Assembly (NCBI RefSeq): GCF_000220395.1
Contig: NW_004087074.1
Span: 23,321-87,320 of the forward strand
Direction of reading: 5' to 3'
DNA from: Ichthyophthirius multifiliis
Taxonomy: Eukaryota > Ciliophora > Oligohymenophorea > Hymenostomatida
Length of the DNA: 64,000 nt
A program made the translations under genes and the position numbers. This document shows, in pieces, positions 38,815 to 52,600 of the stretch (its first letter is position 1; the number at the start of each line of letters is the position of its first letter). The notes under the pieces are model-generated. The model searched no databases and was not told the origin of the DNA. It saw only the letters and a list, made by a program, of their open reading frames with translations.

Positions 38815-40629
38815 TCATTTATAAATTAAGGACTTATTTATCATTAATTATTCCTCTTTTTTTATTATATAAAAATATATATATATTTAAATATACTTTG
38901 GACAAATTAACTTAAAGAATTCTAAATTTGTGATACATTCAATAGATTCACAAATATAAATAATATCATTTTATTTAATTTTACAGAAATTCAAACCTAA
39001 TGATATTCTTTTCACTTTCTATTATTTTTCACATAAATATTGCATTAAATCATCAATCTGTTAACTTTATAATTCCATTTTATTAAAAACAAAAGAAAAA
39101 TCAATTATTTATTATGGAAGGTTTAGAAGCAAATCGTATATAGATTTGAAAGATATTTTGTTAGTACTTAATTACGTATAAATAAATTTTATGAATTATT
39201 ATATATTTACAAAGATAAATCCAATTTAAAATCTTGAAGATTATTTAATAATTTCAAATTTTAAGCAATCTCATTAATACCTAAATCACTTAAATTATCA
39301 TCCCCACCTATAAAAAGCTATATTTTTTGAATATTTTAATACTAATTTATAAAACCAACTAGAATTGATATATTTTAATCATTTATTTAATTTCTTTATA
39401 TTTTTATATATAAATTAATATTATATTTTTATGTATATTAAAATTATTTTACTATAAAAAAACTTTAAATTATTAATTTCATTAGTGTTTTATTCTTATT
39501 TTACTAATTATTAAATTGATGTAATTGATAAGTTTTAACATATTTTCGCAATACTTTTCCTTTTTTCTTTAAATGATTTTCTAATTTCTCTTTTTTATGC
39601 ATAAGCTTATTAATCTTCCAATTCTTATTATTATTAATGGAGTTATTATTTCATATATTATTCAATAATATGTTTTTTTAAAACTGTTTAATCTTCATTA
39701 TCTTAATTTTATTCTTATTATTTTTCTTCTTCTTAATCATCTACGTTAAATTTATAAGTGTTTTCAATAATTTACAATGCTTCATCTAATTTCATCCTTT
39801 AATCTTTTTTATAATTAATAAAACCTCTTATGATTAAATCAATAATGTTATCTTAATATTATTTTCCGTAAATATATTTGTTAAAAATTTTTTCTATTTA
39901 ATAATCATGGTCTTCCTAATCAACTTATACATTTATTTATCTTATTTCTTTATAAGAAACACCAGTACATCTTTTTATAAGCATATAATATATATATAAT
40001 ATAAATTAAACAAAATACCTTAGCAAAGTCATCCCTAAAGAATAAATATCTCCCTAAAAATAATTAAATTTTTATAAATCATAACTTTATAATTCTGGTG
40101 CTTAATACCCAGGAGTAAAAAATGTGTTTTTCCTTAAAGTTGTTGTATTTTGATGTTCTAATTAATGAGCACTTCCCCAATCAGAAAGTACATATTCGCT
40201 TAATTTTCTGACTAAAACATTCTATGGTTTTATATCTGAGTGAGCTAGATTTAAACTATGAGCATATTTTAAAACTTGTATCATTTATTTTGATAATATT
40301 ATTAATTGCTTTTATGGTATTTTTTGTATTTAATTTAATAAGGCCTCTAAAGAACCTAAAGGAAAATATTCCATAGCTATAAATATTTAGTTTTATATTT
40401 AAATATGAGAATATATTTCAATTATGCTTTTTTAATATTATTTGTGTTTATTTATTTTTTATACAAAAATTATTTCTTGGCTTAGTTAATGAAGTATTTA
40501 TTCGTCTCCAGATGTTATTTTTTTTATTGCAAATTAATTTTTATCTTTTTTTAATAAATAAATTGTAGAAAAACCTCCTTTATTTATTTATTCAAGATCA
40601 TTTTCAAATTCTGAATAAAATATTTCCAT
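38815..40629 (-). CDS. Protein kinase with C-terminal leucine-rich repeats
   Basis: Predicted Ser/Thr kinase fused to LRRs. ATG 40629 (MEIFYSEFENDLEQ) to TGA 38815-38817; introns 39971-40018, 39359-39452 and 39167-39210, each GT...AG and phase-consistent. The kinase domain has a compact glycine loop (INKGGFSTIYL), the FAIKKI lysine, the catalytic loop AHSDIKPQNVLV (HSD instead of HRD), a metal-binding DWGSA instead of DFG, and the activation-segment end PGYQAPEL, followed by GDIYSLG. A Gln/Glu-rich linker of about 130 residues leads to LRRs (NLQDFKLDLSF, VKRISLGLNF, NLEFFKLICP). Kinase-LRR proteins form large families in hymenostome ciliates. The Phe-to-Trp change is tolerated in some active kinases. 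The upstream 180 bp separates it from the rhodanese gene on the same strand. Confidence 0.87.
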
Positions 40630-40809
40630 ATTAACTATTTTTTTTAATTTATATATATTATTATTAATGTATAATTATAAAATTTTATATTATTTAAAGT
40701 TTTAATTAATTCATATTAATTTAAATATAGACCGTAAAACAATATAAAAGCATTATAAATCAAATTAATAATTTAAATAAATATAGCTATATATAATTAT
40801 AGAAATAAA

Positions 40810-42384
40810 TCAAATATTAAGTCCATCTTTCTTTAAGTCAGGGAATCCTTAGTTGCAAATAGTAACATTATGGTATCCTTTTAAGCTTAAGATAGTAGCA
40901 GCCATTTTAGATCTAGCTCCACTTTAACAGTAAACAAATATTTCTTAATCTTTAGGTAATTCCATTAACTACTTTCCGAGTAAAGGAAGTGGAATATTTT
41001 TCGCATTTTTAGACATTCCAGCATCTGTCTCGGATTTATTTCTGACATCAAGTATAAAATTAGATTAATTATTTGCCTTTTAAACGAATTGCTTAGTATC
41101 TAAATGCTTCAAAGGTATAATAGGTAATCCACAATTTATTCCACTTTCAATAAATCCAATGATTTTTTCATATCCGATTCTATATAATCTTTAAGCTGCT
41201 TCCTATTCTTTACCTTTATCTGTAAGAAGTATTAAAGAAATATCGTGTTAAATAAGAGTTCCAACCCAAACAGCAAAAGGTGTAGATAGTCCAATATTAA
41301 TTGAATTTTCTAAAAATCCTAATGAAATATCATCTCTGCAATCAAGAATTAGAGCTTAATTTTCTTTAATGATTTTCTCAATTTCTTTTGCGTTTTTAAT
41401 AACTTTTAATTCATTCTTTTTGTTTTAATCTTAATATCCTTATTTGTTCAAAGCAGCATTATAATAAAAATATTGAGGAGGAGGATGCAATTCACTTGTA
41501 ACGACTTTTATGAAGTCTTCCTTTTTCATTTCTTATAGAGCGTAGTTATTTTTCTTTTACATCCCTACTGAGCAAGAATGTCCTTTTAATATATTTTTTC
41601 CACAGGATGAACCAGCTCCGTGTGATGGAAAAATAATCACATTATCAGGTAATGTTAATATTTTTTAATGCAAACTGTCATAAAGCAAACCTGCGAGGTC
41701 ATATTCAGTTATTTTACCAGATTATACTGCTAAATCAGGTCTTCCAACTTCTCCAAGAAATAAAGTATCTCCTGTATATACAGAATGAGGTTTATCTTAG
41801 GAATCTAAAAGCAAAAAGCAAGAGCTTTCTAATGTATGCCCAGGGGTATGGAGTATTTTTATTTTACATTTTCCGAATGAAATTATCTCATTATCTTTAG
41901 CTTCTTTAAAAGAATATTTAGCCTCTGCATTTGGACCATATACTATTTAAGCTCCTGTTTTTTATTATAAAGAAAGATGCCCAGAAACAAAATCAGCATG
42001 AAAATGAGATTCGAAAATGTATTTTATTTTTGTATTACGTTTTTAAGCTATCTCTAAATATGGTTCAGGCTCTCTTAAAGGATCTATTATTATTGCCTCC
42101 CCAGCTGATTCTAAATAATAGGAATATAGTGATAAACACTTTGTATTAAGTTATTATATATAAAAATCGGGAGCTTCTATGGTATTTACTGTAATAATTT
42201 AATAAGTTGATGATGAGAAATTATATTTTAATGAAGGGTATTTTGGTAAAGATAATTGTGTAAAGGGTTGAGTTTAAAATTGATTTTGTAAAGATTTTAT
42301 AGAGATGATAGAAAACCGGAAAAATGAAGGTTTTTAAAAAGTTAATGTTTTTTAGTAAAGTTTTTAGATTCTTTTGTTTATCAT
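40810..42384 (-). CDS. Metallo-beta-lactamase fold / double rhodanese sulfur-metabolism enzyme
   Basis: An intronless 524-codon frame from ATG 42384 to TGA 40810-40812. Residues 1-65 (MINKRIQKLYQKTLTF onward) are basic, Ser-rich and free of Asp/Glu, as expected of a mitochondrial presequence. Next is a persulfide-dioxygenase/glyoxalase II-like MBL domain: FESHFHADFVSGH, HTPGHT, TGDTLFLGEVGRPDL and PSHGAGSSCG supply the metal ligands. Two rhodanese domains follow. The first (ILDCRDDISLGFLENSINI) has no catalytic Cys loop and appears inactive; the second (FILDVRNKSE) has the active loop VYCQSGARSKMAA. This order is common in bacterial MBL-rhodanese proteins that oxidise or transfer persulfide sulfur. 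The role in mitochondrial sulfide handling is inferred. The lack of introns, next to intron-bearing neighbours, is compatible with old lateral transfer but does not prove it. Confidence 0.92.
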
Positions 42385-43470
42385 TTTTATAATTTTTTTC
42401 TTTTTTTTCTGACAATATTTAATAAAAAAATTAAATTAATTTTTATTTTCAATAAAGATTTTTATAAAAATAATATATAAGATAATAGGATTGTGTTTTT
42501 ATAAAAAAAAAATACCTAAAAGTAATAATTATTTAAAACATAATATTTATATATTTTTCTTAGTATTTTTATATTGGACAATACTGAGAAAACAAATTTG
42601 AAATTTTTATTTTTATAATATATATAATTATTATTTTTATAACTTAAAAAATATTTTAATATTAATATGTTATGATTTTAATTTTAATTATTAAAACTAA
42701 TATAAGATAGATTTAGGTTATTAAAATTAAATATTTTATTAACATTATTAATATATTAGTTAAATATTATTTAAATATAACATTTATTATGTAATTAAAA
42801 AAATAAAACTTAATTATGTTGTTATGAATTATTTTTGAAACAAAATATATTTTTATATACATTAATCATTATATTAAACATTCATTAATGATATTGACAT
42901 ATTACTTGTTTATATTGTTATTTTATATATATTTTTTTTTTAAACACGATAAAAAATTATGTTTGTTATTCATTTTTTCTCACTTTTATTTGGTTAATTG
43001 AATTTTTTTAAAAAAAATTACAGAAAAAATAACTAATATGAACAAAAAATATTTCTAAAAAGAAAAAATCTTTAAATAAAATATATATACTAATTCTACT
43101 AAATTTTGAAAAATATTAATAATTAAATTTATATAGTTATAGACATATATTTTCTATTTTATATACAAAAACCAATGAAAAATAATATTTCGAATAAAAA
43201 TACTTTAAAGTAGATAATAAATATAATTTTGTAAACAAAAAATATTAATTAAAAAAATGTTAAATAATTAATAACAAGAATAAAATAATAAATGTTTTAT
43301 ATAAAAGTTTATATTAAAAAAAAAAGAAGATAATATTATAAAAAAATTATTTTAATTAAATATTTTTTACTATATATATTAATACAAATATATCTAAAAA
43401 ATAAACAAAATTATATTTTAAAAATAATAAAACAAGTTATCTAAATATTTAATATAATGGTTTTTTTTTT
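42385..43470. other. A+T-rich intergenic region
   Basis: About 1.1 kb. A short inverted repeat (CTTAGTAT...ATACTGAG, about 42558-42592) is the only structure noticed. No coding frame is supported. Confidence 0.5.
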
Positions 43471-44517
43471 TCAAATAGGTCTAAATTTATACAATTAACT
43501 AGGATTATTAATAGAACTAAGACATGGTCCAATTGATCTTAAATGTATTTCTAAATCTTATAATTTACTATTTAATAAATATATAAGAATATAATCTTAA
43601 AAGAAGTCTTTTGAAAGTTCTTTTAAAAGAATTTTAAATTATCGAATTTATGGGCTTTCATCAGCCCAAACAGTCCAACCATCAATAAAATCTTTTTTAT
43701 TTTCAAAACGAATATCTTTTTTTAACCACTTTTAGAATTCTTTTAATTTATATTAATTATTCCCTAGACTTCTTAAAGCTTTTTATGTAAAATGAGTATG
43801 AAAGTTAACAAATTTTCTGAAAATATTCCCGAAATTTTTAAAAATATTTCTATGTCTGCATTATTAATATTTACTTCTTCCTTTATTTCTTACAGGCCAT
43901 TCAGTTTTATGCCTTGTATGACTTTCTAAATTGTCATCTTCATGATCATTATGATTTTATAGATTTTCATCTTTGCTTTTTTCTTGTTTTTCAATTATTG
44001 TGTCTATTTGTTATTTCTGTAAGAAATTGTTATTTGTATTTTATCTTTACAAATCACTAAAAATATAATTATTATTGTTTATTTATTATTAAGAATATGC
44101 TGGGTTAAAATATTAATTATTTCCAAAAAAATATGGATTTTAATATTATTCTAAATTAAAATTATTATTATTATTTATCAAAAATTGCTAATTATTATAA
44201 TTATCTAAACCATTATAATAATACTGTCTATGCCCACCAATTTATTATTGTTATTTTTATGTATTGTATAAAGGAAATTATTAGTTTTAGAAGTCAAAAT
44301 TTTATTCTTCTTTTTATAATGATGCCAATTTTTTCATTTCTAAACTTTAATTTATGCTATTGTTTATAGATAGTTTTGGCTATAATTAAGTTAAAGTATA
44401 GTTTTCTATATTTTGTGCATCTTCAATTAATTTTATATTTGTGAAACTTGGGTTTTATTAGAAATTATTTGTATTGTTAAAAAATAAACCCGAGAATGGT
44501 AAATTATTTGTTTACAT
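43471..44517 (-). CDS. Hypothetical protein, 348 aa, with aromatic C-terminal domain
   Basis: Single uninterrupted frame, ATG 44517 (MQTNNLPFSGLFFNN) to TGA 43471-43473, no intron. The N-terminal 180 residues are Asn/Gln/Tyr-rich and probably disordered. The C-terminal 150 residues form a compact-looking domain with EFQKWLKKDIRFENKKDF, DGWTVWADESPQ and LEIHLRSIGPCLSSINNP, and end KFRPI. Trp, Gly and Pro placement suggests a folded module, but I do not recognise the family. No signal peptide or membrane segment. A real gene by composition and frame length. Confidence 0.75.
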
Positions 44518-44968
44518 ATTTATTTATTTTTCTTTTTTTATTTATTATTTCCTATATATATATATATATATTTTATAATTATTAATGAATATAATTTTTT
44601 CTCTTGATTTATTTTTTTACAAAAATTATATACTTTAATTTGTTTTATTAAATAATTTTATAATTAATAATTTTGTGATTTAAAATTTTAAAGATTAATT
44701 TTATCTATAAAATTTTTATAAATAAAATTATTGTTTAAAAATATATATATAGAAAAATTTTAAATATTAAAATTATAAAAAATTTATTTTATAAAATTAA
44801 TATTAATTGATATTCATTTTATAAATTTTTAAAAAATCTTATAAATATAAAAGATATAAATAAAATAATTATTTTTATTAATAAGATATAAAAATATAAA
44901 ATATTATAATTTTAATTAATAAATTAATTTATAATTATAATATATAAAAATAAACAAAAATATTAATT

Positions 44969-45868
44969 TCATTTATTATATAAATATAATTTTTTAATTA
45001 TAAAAATAAGTCTATAATTTAAATCGAAAAAACAATTATTATTATAAATTTTAAGATTATATATAATAAATTATATTATTATCTTATATATTAAGAATAT
45101 CTTTTTTTTATTTTTAAATACTTTTATCAATACTTTCCAATATACAATATTTATATTTACTTTAGATTTTAATAAATACATGTAAATAAAAAACTATATA
45201 TTATATTTATAAAATATATTTTTTTTATTATGTAATTCATATATAAATTATACTTATTAAATTATCTATATAATCTTTTTAAATTTTTTATTATATTTTT
45301 TTTAATTTACAAATATACTGATATTGCATTATTTTTAGAAAATTTTAAATCTTAATTTTTTATTTATTAATTATTTTTTTATTTTTTATAAATCATCTAA
45401 TAGCTTTATTATTTTTTATAAGTTATACTGTTTATTTTTATTAATATTATTCCTTTTTTCTTTGATTTTTTTTAATTCTTCTTTTTTTTAATAGATTAGA
45501 TACTTGTTTTATTTAATGCTTATTATTGTTCTTACTTTAAATTTTTATAAGTATTTTTTTTATAAACAAAAGTTTATTTATTTTTATTTTTATAATTAAT
45601 ATAGTTTAGTTTATCATAAAATGTCTCTTATATAAATTATTATTTATTTTCTAAACACTATGTATCATTTTTATTATAGTCGTATCTTCTTAATTTCTCA
45701 AATAAATTTTAATAGGTACAACTATTTTTATATATAAGCAGATATTTTTTTTTTTAAATTTGAATGATTCTTTCATTATTTTATATGATGTACATAATTT
45801 ATTAAATGATTTATTTCATTATAGTTATTTACAAATTGATTTTAAAAATATAATCTATTTTTATGCAT
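44969..45868 (-). CDS. Hypothetical basic helical protein
   Basis: ATG 45868 reads MHKNRLYFQNQFVNNYNE. After an apparent one-base deficit in the T run at 45779-45782, the frame continues NLFEKLRRYDYNKNDTQ, then Lys/Gln-rich helices (LLDDLQKIKKQLINKK). The first TGA in frame is 44969-44971, but the last 90 codons look like untranslated A+T sequence, so an intron or an earlier end is possible. Unknown function; resembles short coiled-coil cytoskeletal proteins only in composition. Confidence 0.5.
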
Positions 45869-46124
45869 TTATTTATATTTAAAAATTTTAACTTTTAATT
45901 TATATATAAAGAATTTAAATATATTGTTTTTTTAAATATATATGTAAAATTGAATATTATAAAAAATATTAAATAAATTATCTTTAAAATTTTATTCAAT
46001 AAAATTTTAAAAATAAAATAAGTTTTATAATTTATGAAATATATAATAAAGTTTTTTATACAAATAATAAAATAAAATAAAAAAATATAATATAATATAA
46101 TTTTTTATATATTCTAAGCTCAAT
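45869..46124. other. Short A+T-rich intergenic spacer
   Basis: About 255 bp separating two minus-strand genes; no feature seen. Confidence 0.5.
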
Positions 46125-49100
46125 TCAATTATTTTGATTTTAATCTGAATTATTTTTTTTAATATTATCTTAAGAAATATCTTTGAATTCAATTTTATCT
46201 TAAAATCCTGAAATTATTTATTCAAAACTCATGTTAAGTTATCTAATTTAACTTAAATTTTACTCTTGATTTTTTTAATCAGAAGATAATTTTTTTTTAA
46301 GTTCATAATTATTTTATATTTATATTTATAAATTTTATTAAATTCTTTGGTCAATACTTAAAAAAATATCTTCGTTTTCTTAATCTTCAAAAGAATAATA
46401 TTCAGTTTTATCTCCAGAACTAATTTAATTAATTTTATTTTATAAGCTCTCATTAACTTAATCAATTACTTTAATAACTTTATCTTTGAACTTTCTTTAT
46501 TTAATTGATAAATCAATTTAGTTTTTTTAAAAAAATAAAATTTATTAGAAAAAGTCGTTATCTATTTCTTAAGTTTGCCCTTTTTTCTGTATTATTTCTT
46601 ATAAATTTTTCTCTACTAATGTATTTAATTCCTCAATATTTTATATACATTCTTCAATAAAATTATCTTTTTTTGTTAAAAATTTTTATTAATATTATTT
46701 TTATGTTATATCTTCCATTACTTTTTCCATTTTCTCATTTAATATTTGGAAATTTTTTAAATATTCTTAATAATCTATTATAAAAGAATTATTTTATTCT
46801 TCTTAAAAAAATGATATTTATGAAATTTCGTTTTCCTTAAATTAGTTATTTTAGTGAATTTAAACTTTTAAACCTTTTATTTAATCTTTTTAAGCTTAAT
46901 TTTCTTTTTATAATGTCTAAATTAAAATTTCTTTTTCATTTAAAGACTATTTATTTTTATTATATTATATTATTAATTCTTATATTTAATATTCAAGTTC
47001 TTTTGCCTTAATAGAATAATTAATTTCATTTTTTTAATTAAAATTATTTTCTTGTTCACTTTGGCTTTCATGGGTAATTATATAATCTGATTACTCATAT
47101 AAATTTATGTTCATTTTTTATTTTGTTTAAATATTTAGTTTAATAAAATTAGTTATGAGTTCATTTGTAATATTTTTATCAAAACTTTAAAATTAGAATT
47201 CTTACTCTTTTTTCAAAATATTTAAAAGACTTTTATTATCCTCCTCTTTTTACCCTTGCTTTTATTATTTTTATTCAAATTGATCTAATTTTTGACTTAA
47301 TTAAGTATTTATAGATTAGATTGCTTTTATAATTTTTCGCTTGCATTATTTTTATTTATTAGGTATATCTATTTACATTTTTTCTATTTAATCCAATATT
47401 TGATTTTCTACTTAACTTTCTTTTTCTTAATTATTTTCTAAATTAATTTGAATTTTAAAAATTATTGAATTTATTGCATTATTGAAATTTTAAATTAATT
47501 AAATAATTTCATTTAATAAGTTTTCTTTTATCTCATTTTTTTATGATTTTGAAAGAAATTCTTCTATTTATTTATTTAAATTAAATATTTCTTATTCAAA
47601 TTAGAATTCTTCATTATTTTTAACAGCAATTTAATCATTTAATGTCTACTAATGTTATTTCTATAATTCAAACTCATTTATTATTTTCTTTTTTTCGTCA
47701 TTTTATATTTATAGACTTTAAATTTTCTCTTCTAGCAAGGCTTTTTCTTTAATTAAATTTTCATCTTTAAATGTTTTATTAAAGAAACTTTTATTTATAT
47801 CAATAATTTCATTTTGTTATAATAAGATTCTTTTTTAAATTTCAAAAAAACATTGACTATTTTCCAATATTATATTTTGAGAATTTTCATTATTTATGTT
47901 TTCTTATTATTAAAAGAGATGTTAGCTTTGCTATTCTATTTATGTTTAAAGTTCTTAATTTATTTATACTATCTCATTTAATAATAAATTTTGTTCTTTT
48001 TATTATTTATCATTCGTTAATTTAAATAATTCGGAATTATTATATGATTAATTTTCTATTTTTTTCAGATAATAATTTATTTTTTCTTTATATACTTATT
48101 CACTTTCTTCATTTAATTATATATTATCATTTAGATTTAATTATTTTTCAATTTAATTTTTTATACTGTATATAATTTCAACTATTTCTTATTTATTTTT
48201 TATTTATTTTTAAAAAATTTAATTTTATATTGATTTTAAATATTCGAATTCTTTATAATTTATGTCTTATGTTTTTTATGTTACTTATATTTTTTAAAAA
48301 TTAATATTAGTTAATTGTTTATCAATCTTTTCATTTAAATTTTTTATATACTCAACAAAAATTTATATTTCTTATTTATTCTCATGTTTTGATTTTATTT
48401 AATTTAATGTATTATTAATATCTTAATTTAAAGATTAGATTTATTAAATAAAATTTTAATTAATTAGGTCTAATTCTAATTATTTTATTTATTGATATTT
48501 TTAATCTATTAAGTCTTCTTTTTCTAATATTATTTCTTGCATATTTTAATTTGTTTTTTGATTTTCTTCAGTCAATTCTTCCAACTTTTTTAACTATTTT
48601 TAAAAATCATCAAACTTTATACACGAACAAATTTATTAACTATTTTTATATAAACTATTTTTTAGAAAATTTATAATTTCTTATTATTATTAATTAATAG
48701 TTTTTTATTAATTAAATATTTCTAATTCTTTTTAGTAGATTTTTCCAAAGACATTTTACTTTTCTTCATTATTTTCTATTAAAAGTCGATTATTTTAATT
48801 AACGATTTCTTTTTCTAGTTATTTATTCAAAATTTAAATATCTTTTACTTAATTTTCTTTACTTATATTATCTTCTATATTATTAATATATGAACAATCT
48901 TAAATTTTTAATTCTTTAATTTTTTCTAAGAACAGATCATTCTCGTTTTCAAATTATTTTTAATATTTTAAATCTTATTGCACTTTATCTATATCTTCAC
49001 AAATTTTATTATTTATTTCATTTATATTTTTTATTATATTCTATTCATATTTTCCCACATTTAAATTTTAATTCACGATTATTTTAAAGTTTTCATTTAT

Positions 49101-49589
49101 TTTTTAATTTAAATCTAGAATATTTTTTAAAAAAGAGTGAAAAATATCTTCTTAATTTTAGCAATTTTAATTTAAACTTTACATATTTAAGAATATTTTT
49201 TACAGATTACAATCAATATCTTCATTTAGTTTTAAAATTTCTTAAAATAAAACTTATTTTTATAATAATTAATATTCACTCTCTTAAATATTATAAATTA
49301 AAATGTGTTTGGAGTTTTATCATAAATAATTAAGTTTTATTATTATAATTATATAGTATGTTTTAAAAAATTATTTTCGTTTAAGAGTTTATTTATTATT
49401 AAATTCTTTTAATCTAATTAATGTATTATGTTTAAATTTTCATTTTATATATTATTATTACTAGTTAAAAATAAAATAATATGTTAATTAATTTCATTTA
49501 TTTTATATTATATATTAAATATTTCATTTTATTAATTAGAAAAAATAATAATTTTTAAGATTATAAATATTATTTTTATTATTATTAAT

Positions 49590-49620
<31 letters not shown>

Positions 49621-52600
49621 TTATTATTATTATTTCTATTATAAATTATAATTTTAACACAATTAATCTATTTTTTATTTTAATATATTTATCTCATTTA
49701 CATATCTACTTATTGAATCATTTTATTATTATTTTTATTTACTATCTATATCTATTTTTATATTTTATAATTATATACTTTTTATTTAAATATTCTTTTG
49801 TTTAATCCATAATTATTTTTTTTAATTTATCATATATTCCTTTTTTTAATTTTTATTGTATTATTATAAATTAAATATATATTTTTTTTTATTATAGTTA
49901 TATTTTACTTTTTTATTTATCTAAATTTTCATTATATTTTTTAATTTTTTTATTCTTTTATTAAATATATTTTTATTAGTATCTCTTTTTTTATTTATTG
50001 TCTTTATATCCTTATCATATTTTTTACTTTATTTATAAATACTTTTAAAAAACAAATCATAATTTTTCTAAGCTTAAAGTTTATTTAAAATTCTTTCTTA
50101 GATAGTTTAATATTTTTCAGTATTTTAGTTTGAAAATAAGCTTATTATATATTTTTGAATATCCTTTAGCCTAGAAATTTAGTCTTATTAATATTTAATT
50201 TAATTTTATAAGCAATAAATAATAGCTTAATATTTAATATAAATAGAGTTTTCTTAATCTTATTAATAATTATTTATACCAATTCTATTTTGTTTATCTA
50301 GACATTAATCTTAAATTTATTTATTTAATGTTTAAATATCTATTATTACTTACTTTTACTGATTATTTTCTTAAGATTCAAAAACTATATCATCAGAATT
50401 AAAGAATGCATAAAGTTTTTTTTCTATTTTTTCATACTCTAATTCATCATAATTCTTTTATTATTCATTAAGTTTAGTAAATTTTGAAATTTTTTCAATT
50501 TAGATTTCCATTTATTGATTAATTGTTTAAATTATATCAAAGATTTATTTTTTATATTAAATTTATTTGACTTATATTTTCTTTTATATTTCTTTAATAG
50601 ATATCTAATATTATTCATTTTCTTAAGAGTTATTTATATTTTCTTATTATTAATATTTAAATTAAACTTACTATAATTTTTAATCTATATACAAGTTTAA
50701 ATCCTGAATACTTTAAATAAAATTATTAAAATAATGATCATCATTAATATAAGCTTTTTCAAAACTTTTTCTTTATTGTATTTCTTCAAGTGTATTTTGA
50801 ATTTGTTCATTAATAAAACACAAATCTTTAATTAACTCAAAACTTTATTCATTTTTTTAAAAAGATGACAATTCTTATTTTTAGTTATTTTAAATTATAT
50901 CAATACTATCATTTTAAAAAGTAATTTATGTTTGTAACTACTAATTTATATAATTTTATAGTGTTTACAATTAACTATCTTATTATTTATTTACAGAATT
51001 TAAGTTTTAAATTTGTTTTTTATATTCAATTAAAATATTCTATTCATACTACAATAAAAATACAGAATATTAAATTAAGATTTTTTAAATCTATATTTAT
51101 TCTTGTTTTTATGATAATTAATTAATTAATTAATCCATTTGTAAAAGTAAATAATTATCATCGTATTAAGGATTATCTTTTTTTACATCTAATTGTTTAT
51201 TTTATGTTAATTAACTTTAGCATTCTTCTATTTTTTTCAATAAAAATAATTTTTCTTTTTAAAGAACATGTATTTACTGATTACATTTATTCAAGAAATT
51301 ATTTAATTAACTTTATAATTCTGTTACATTTCTTAAATTATTTAATTTTTCTGAATTTTATAATATTTCTAATTACTAATGCGAATTTTGTGATTATATA
51401 TATATTATATTTTATTTTTTTATTTCTTATTCTTTTTCAGAGTCAATCTGTGATAATTATAACTATAATGAATCAAGCTCTTATTAAAATTGAAACTTTT
51501 TTTAATTTAATAAAGTCATTTTTTCTTCATATTTTTAATTTATTTATTAAAATTATTCATCTTAAATTTATGCATTTGATTCTTAAATTTAGTTTGATGA
51601 TTATTTTAAAAAAATTATTTCGTTATTTAGATTTTAAATTGTTTAGGTAAATTCTTAAATTTATAAGTTTTGTTGACTTATTTTATCCAAATATTATTAT
51701 ATAGTTTTATATTATTAAGTTATGGTAATTTTATTATTTTAATTTTCAAATACAGCTGATTTTTCGTTTTAATATTATAATATCTATTATTAAAGATATA
51801 TTACTTGTTCTTTTTACTCCTCTATCTTTATATTTTATATTTCTTAAGGTAAATAATTGTTTTATTGTTATTATAATATATTTTGATTTTAACTTTTAAT
51901 TTAACTTTCTATTGAATCATACATCTATTTCAATTCTTCATATTTTTATTAATATTCTAAGCTTTTATTAAACATTTGATTTATTTATAATTTTTATTAT
52001 TCAGTTTCAATTATTAATTATTCATTTTTATTTTATAAAAACTAATTTTCTTCTTATAGAATTTTTAATTTATTTTAAAGCTATTTAGATTCGATTTCGC
52101 AATTTTCTTATTATTATTATGTTTAGATTTACATATATTATAGACCTTCTTTGTCTGATTTAATCATATTATTTTATTATTCTAATAATTTATCTAATTA
52201 CCTGATTTTTTCTTCTTATTTTAATATTGTTTATTTTTATTGTAAATTCTCTTCTTATAATTATTTATATTAATTCATAACTTCTTCATATTAATTTTTT
52301 TAATTTTACTGCGATTTAATATAATCTTAATTTTAGATTTTATATATACAATCTATATTTTTACATTGTTAATTTAATTCAGATAAACTATCAAAATTAT
52401 TATTTAAATTTAAAATTTAATCATAATAATTTTATTGAAGTTTTGTTTTTTCTTCAATTCTATTCAATAAAATTTAATCTTTATCTTTAACTTATCTTTT
52501 TAAGAACAAATTTTGTTATTCTAATTAAAATACCAAAGCATTTATTTATTTAATTTCATTTTCATATTATCTTAAAACATTTTCATTATTTCTTATATTT

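Noticed and set aside
42221-42415. Minus ORF starting MSEKKEKNYKNDKQ
   Set aside because: It overlaps the presequence of the MBL-rhodanese gene in another frame and ends at a TAA that is Gln in this code; the ATG at 42384 is in frame with the enzyme.
49318-49960. Intergenic gap splitting the giant gene into two
   Set aside because: The stretch still reads as Asn- and helix-rich coding (NKLLNENNFLK), and one base in the A4 run at 49300-49303 joins it to the downstream frame.
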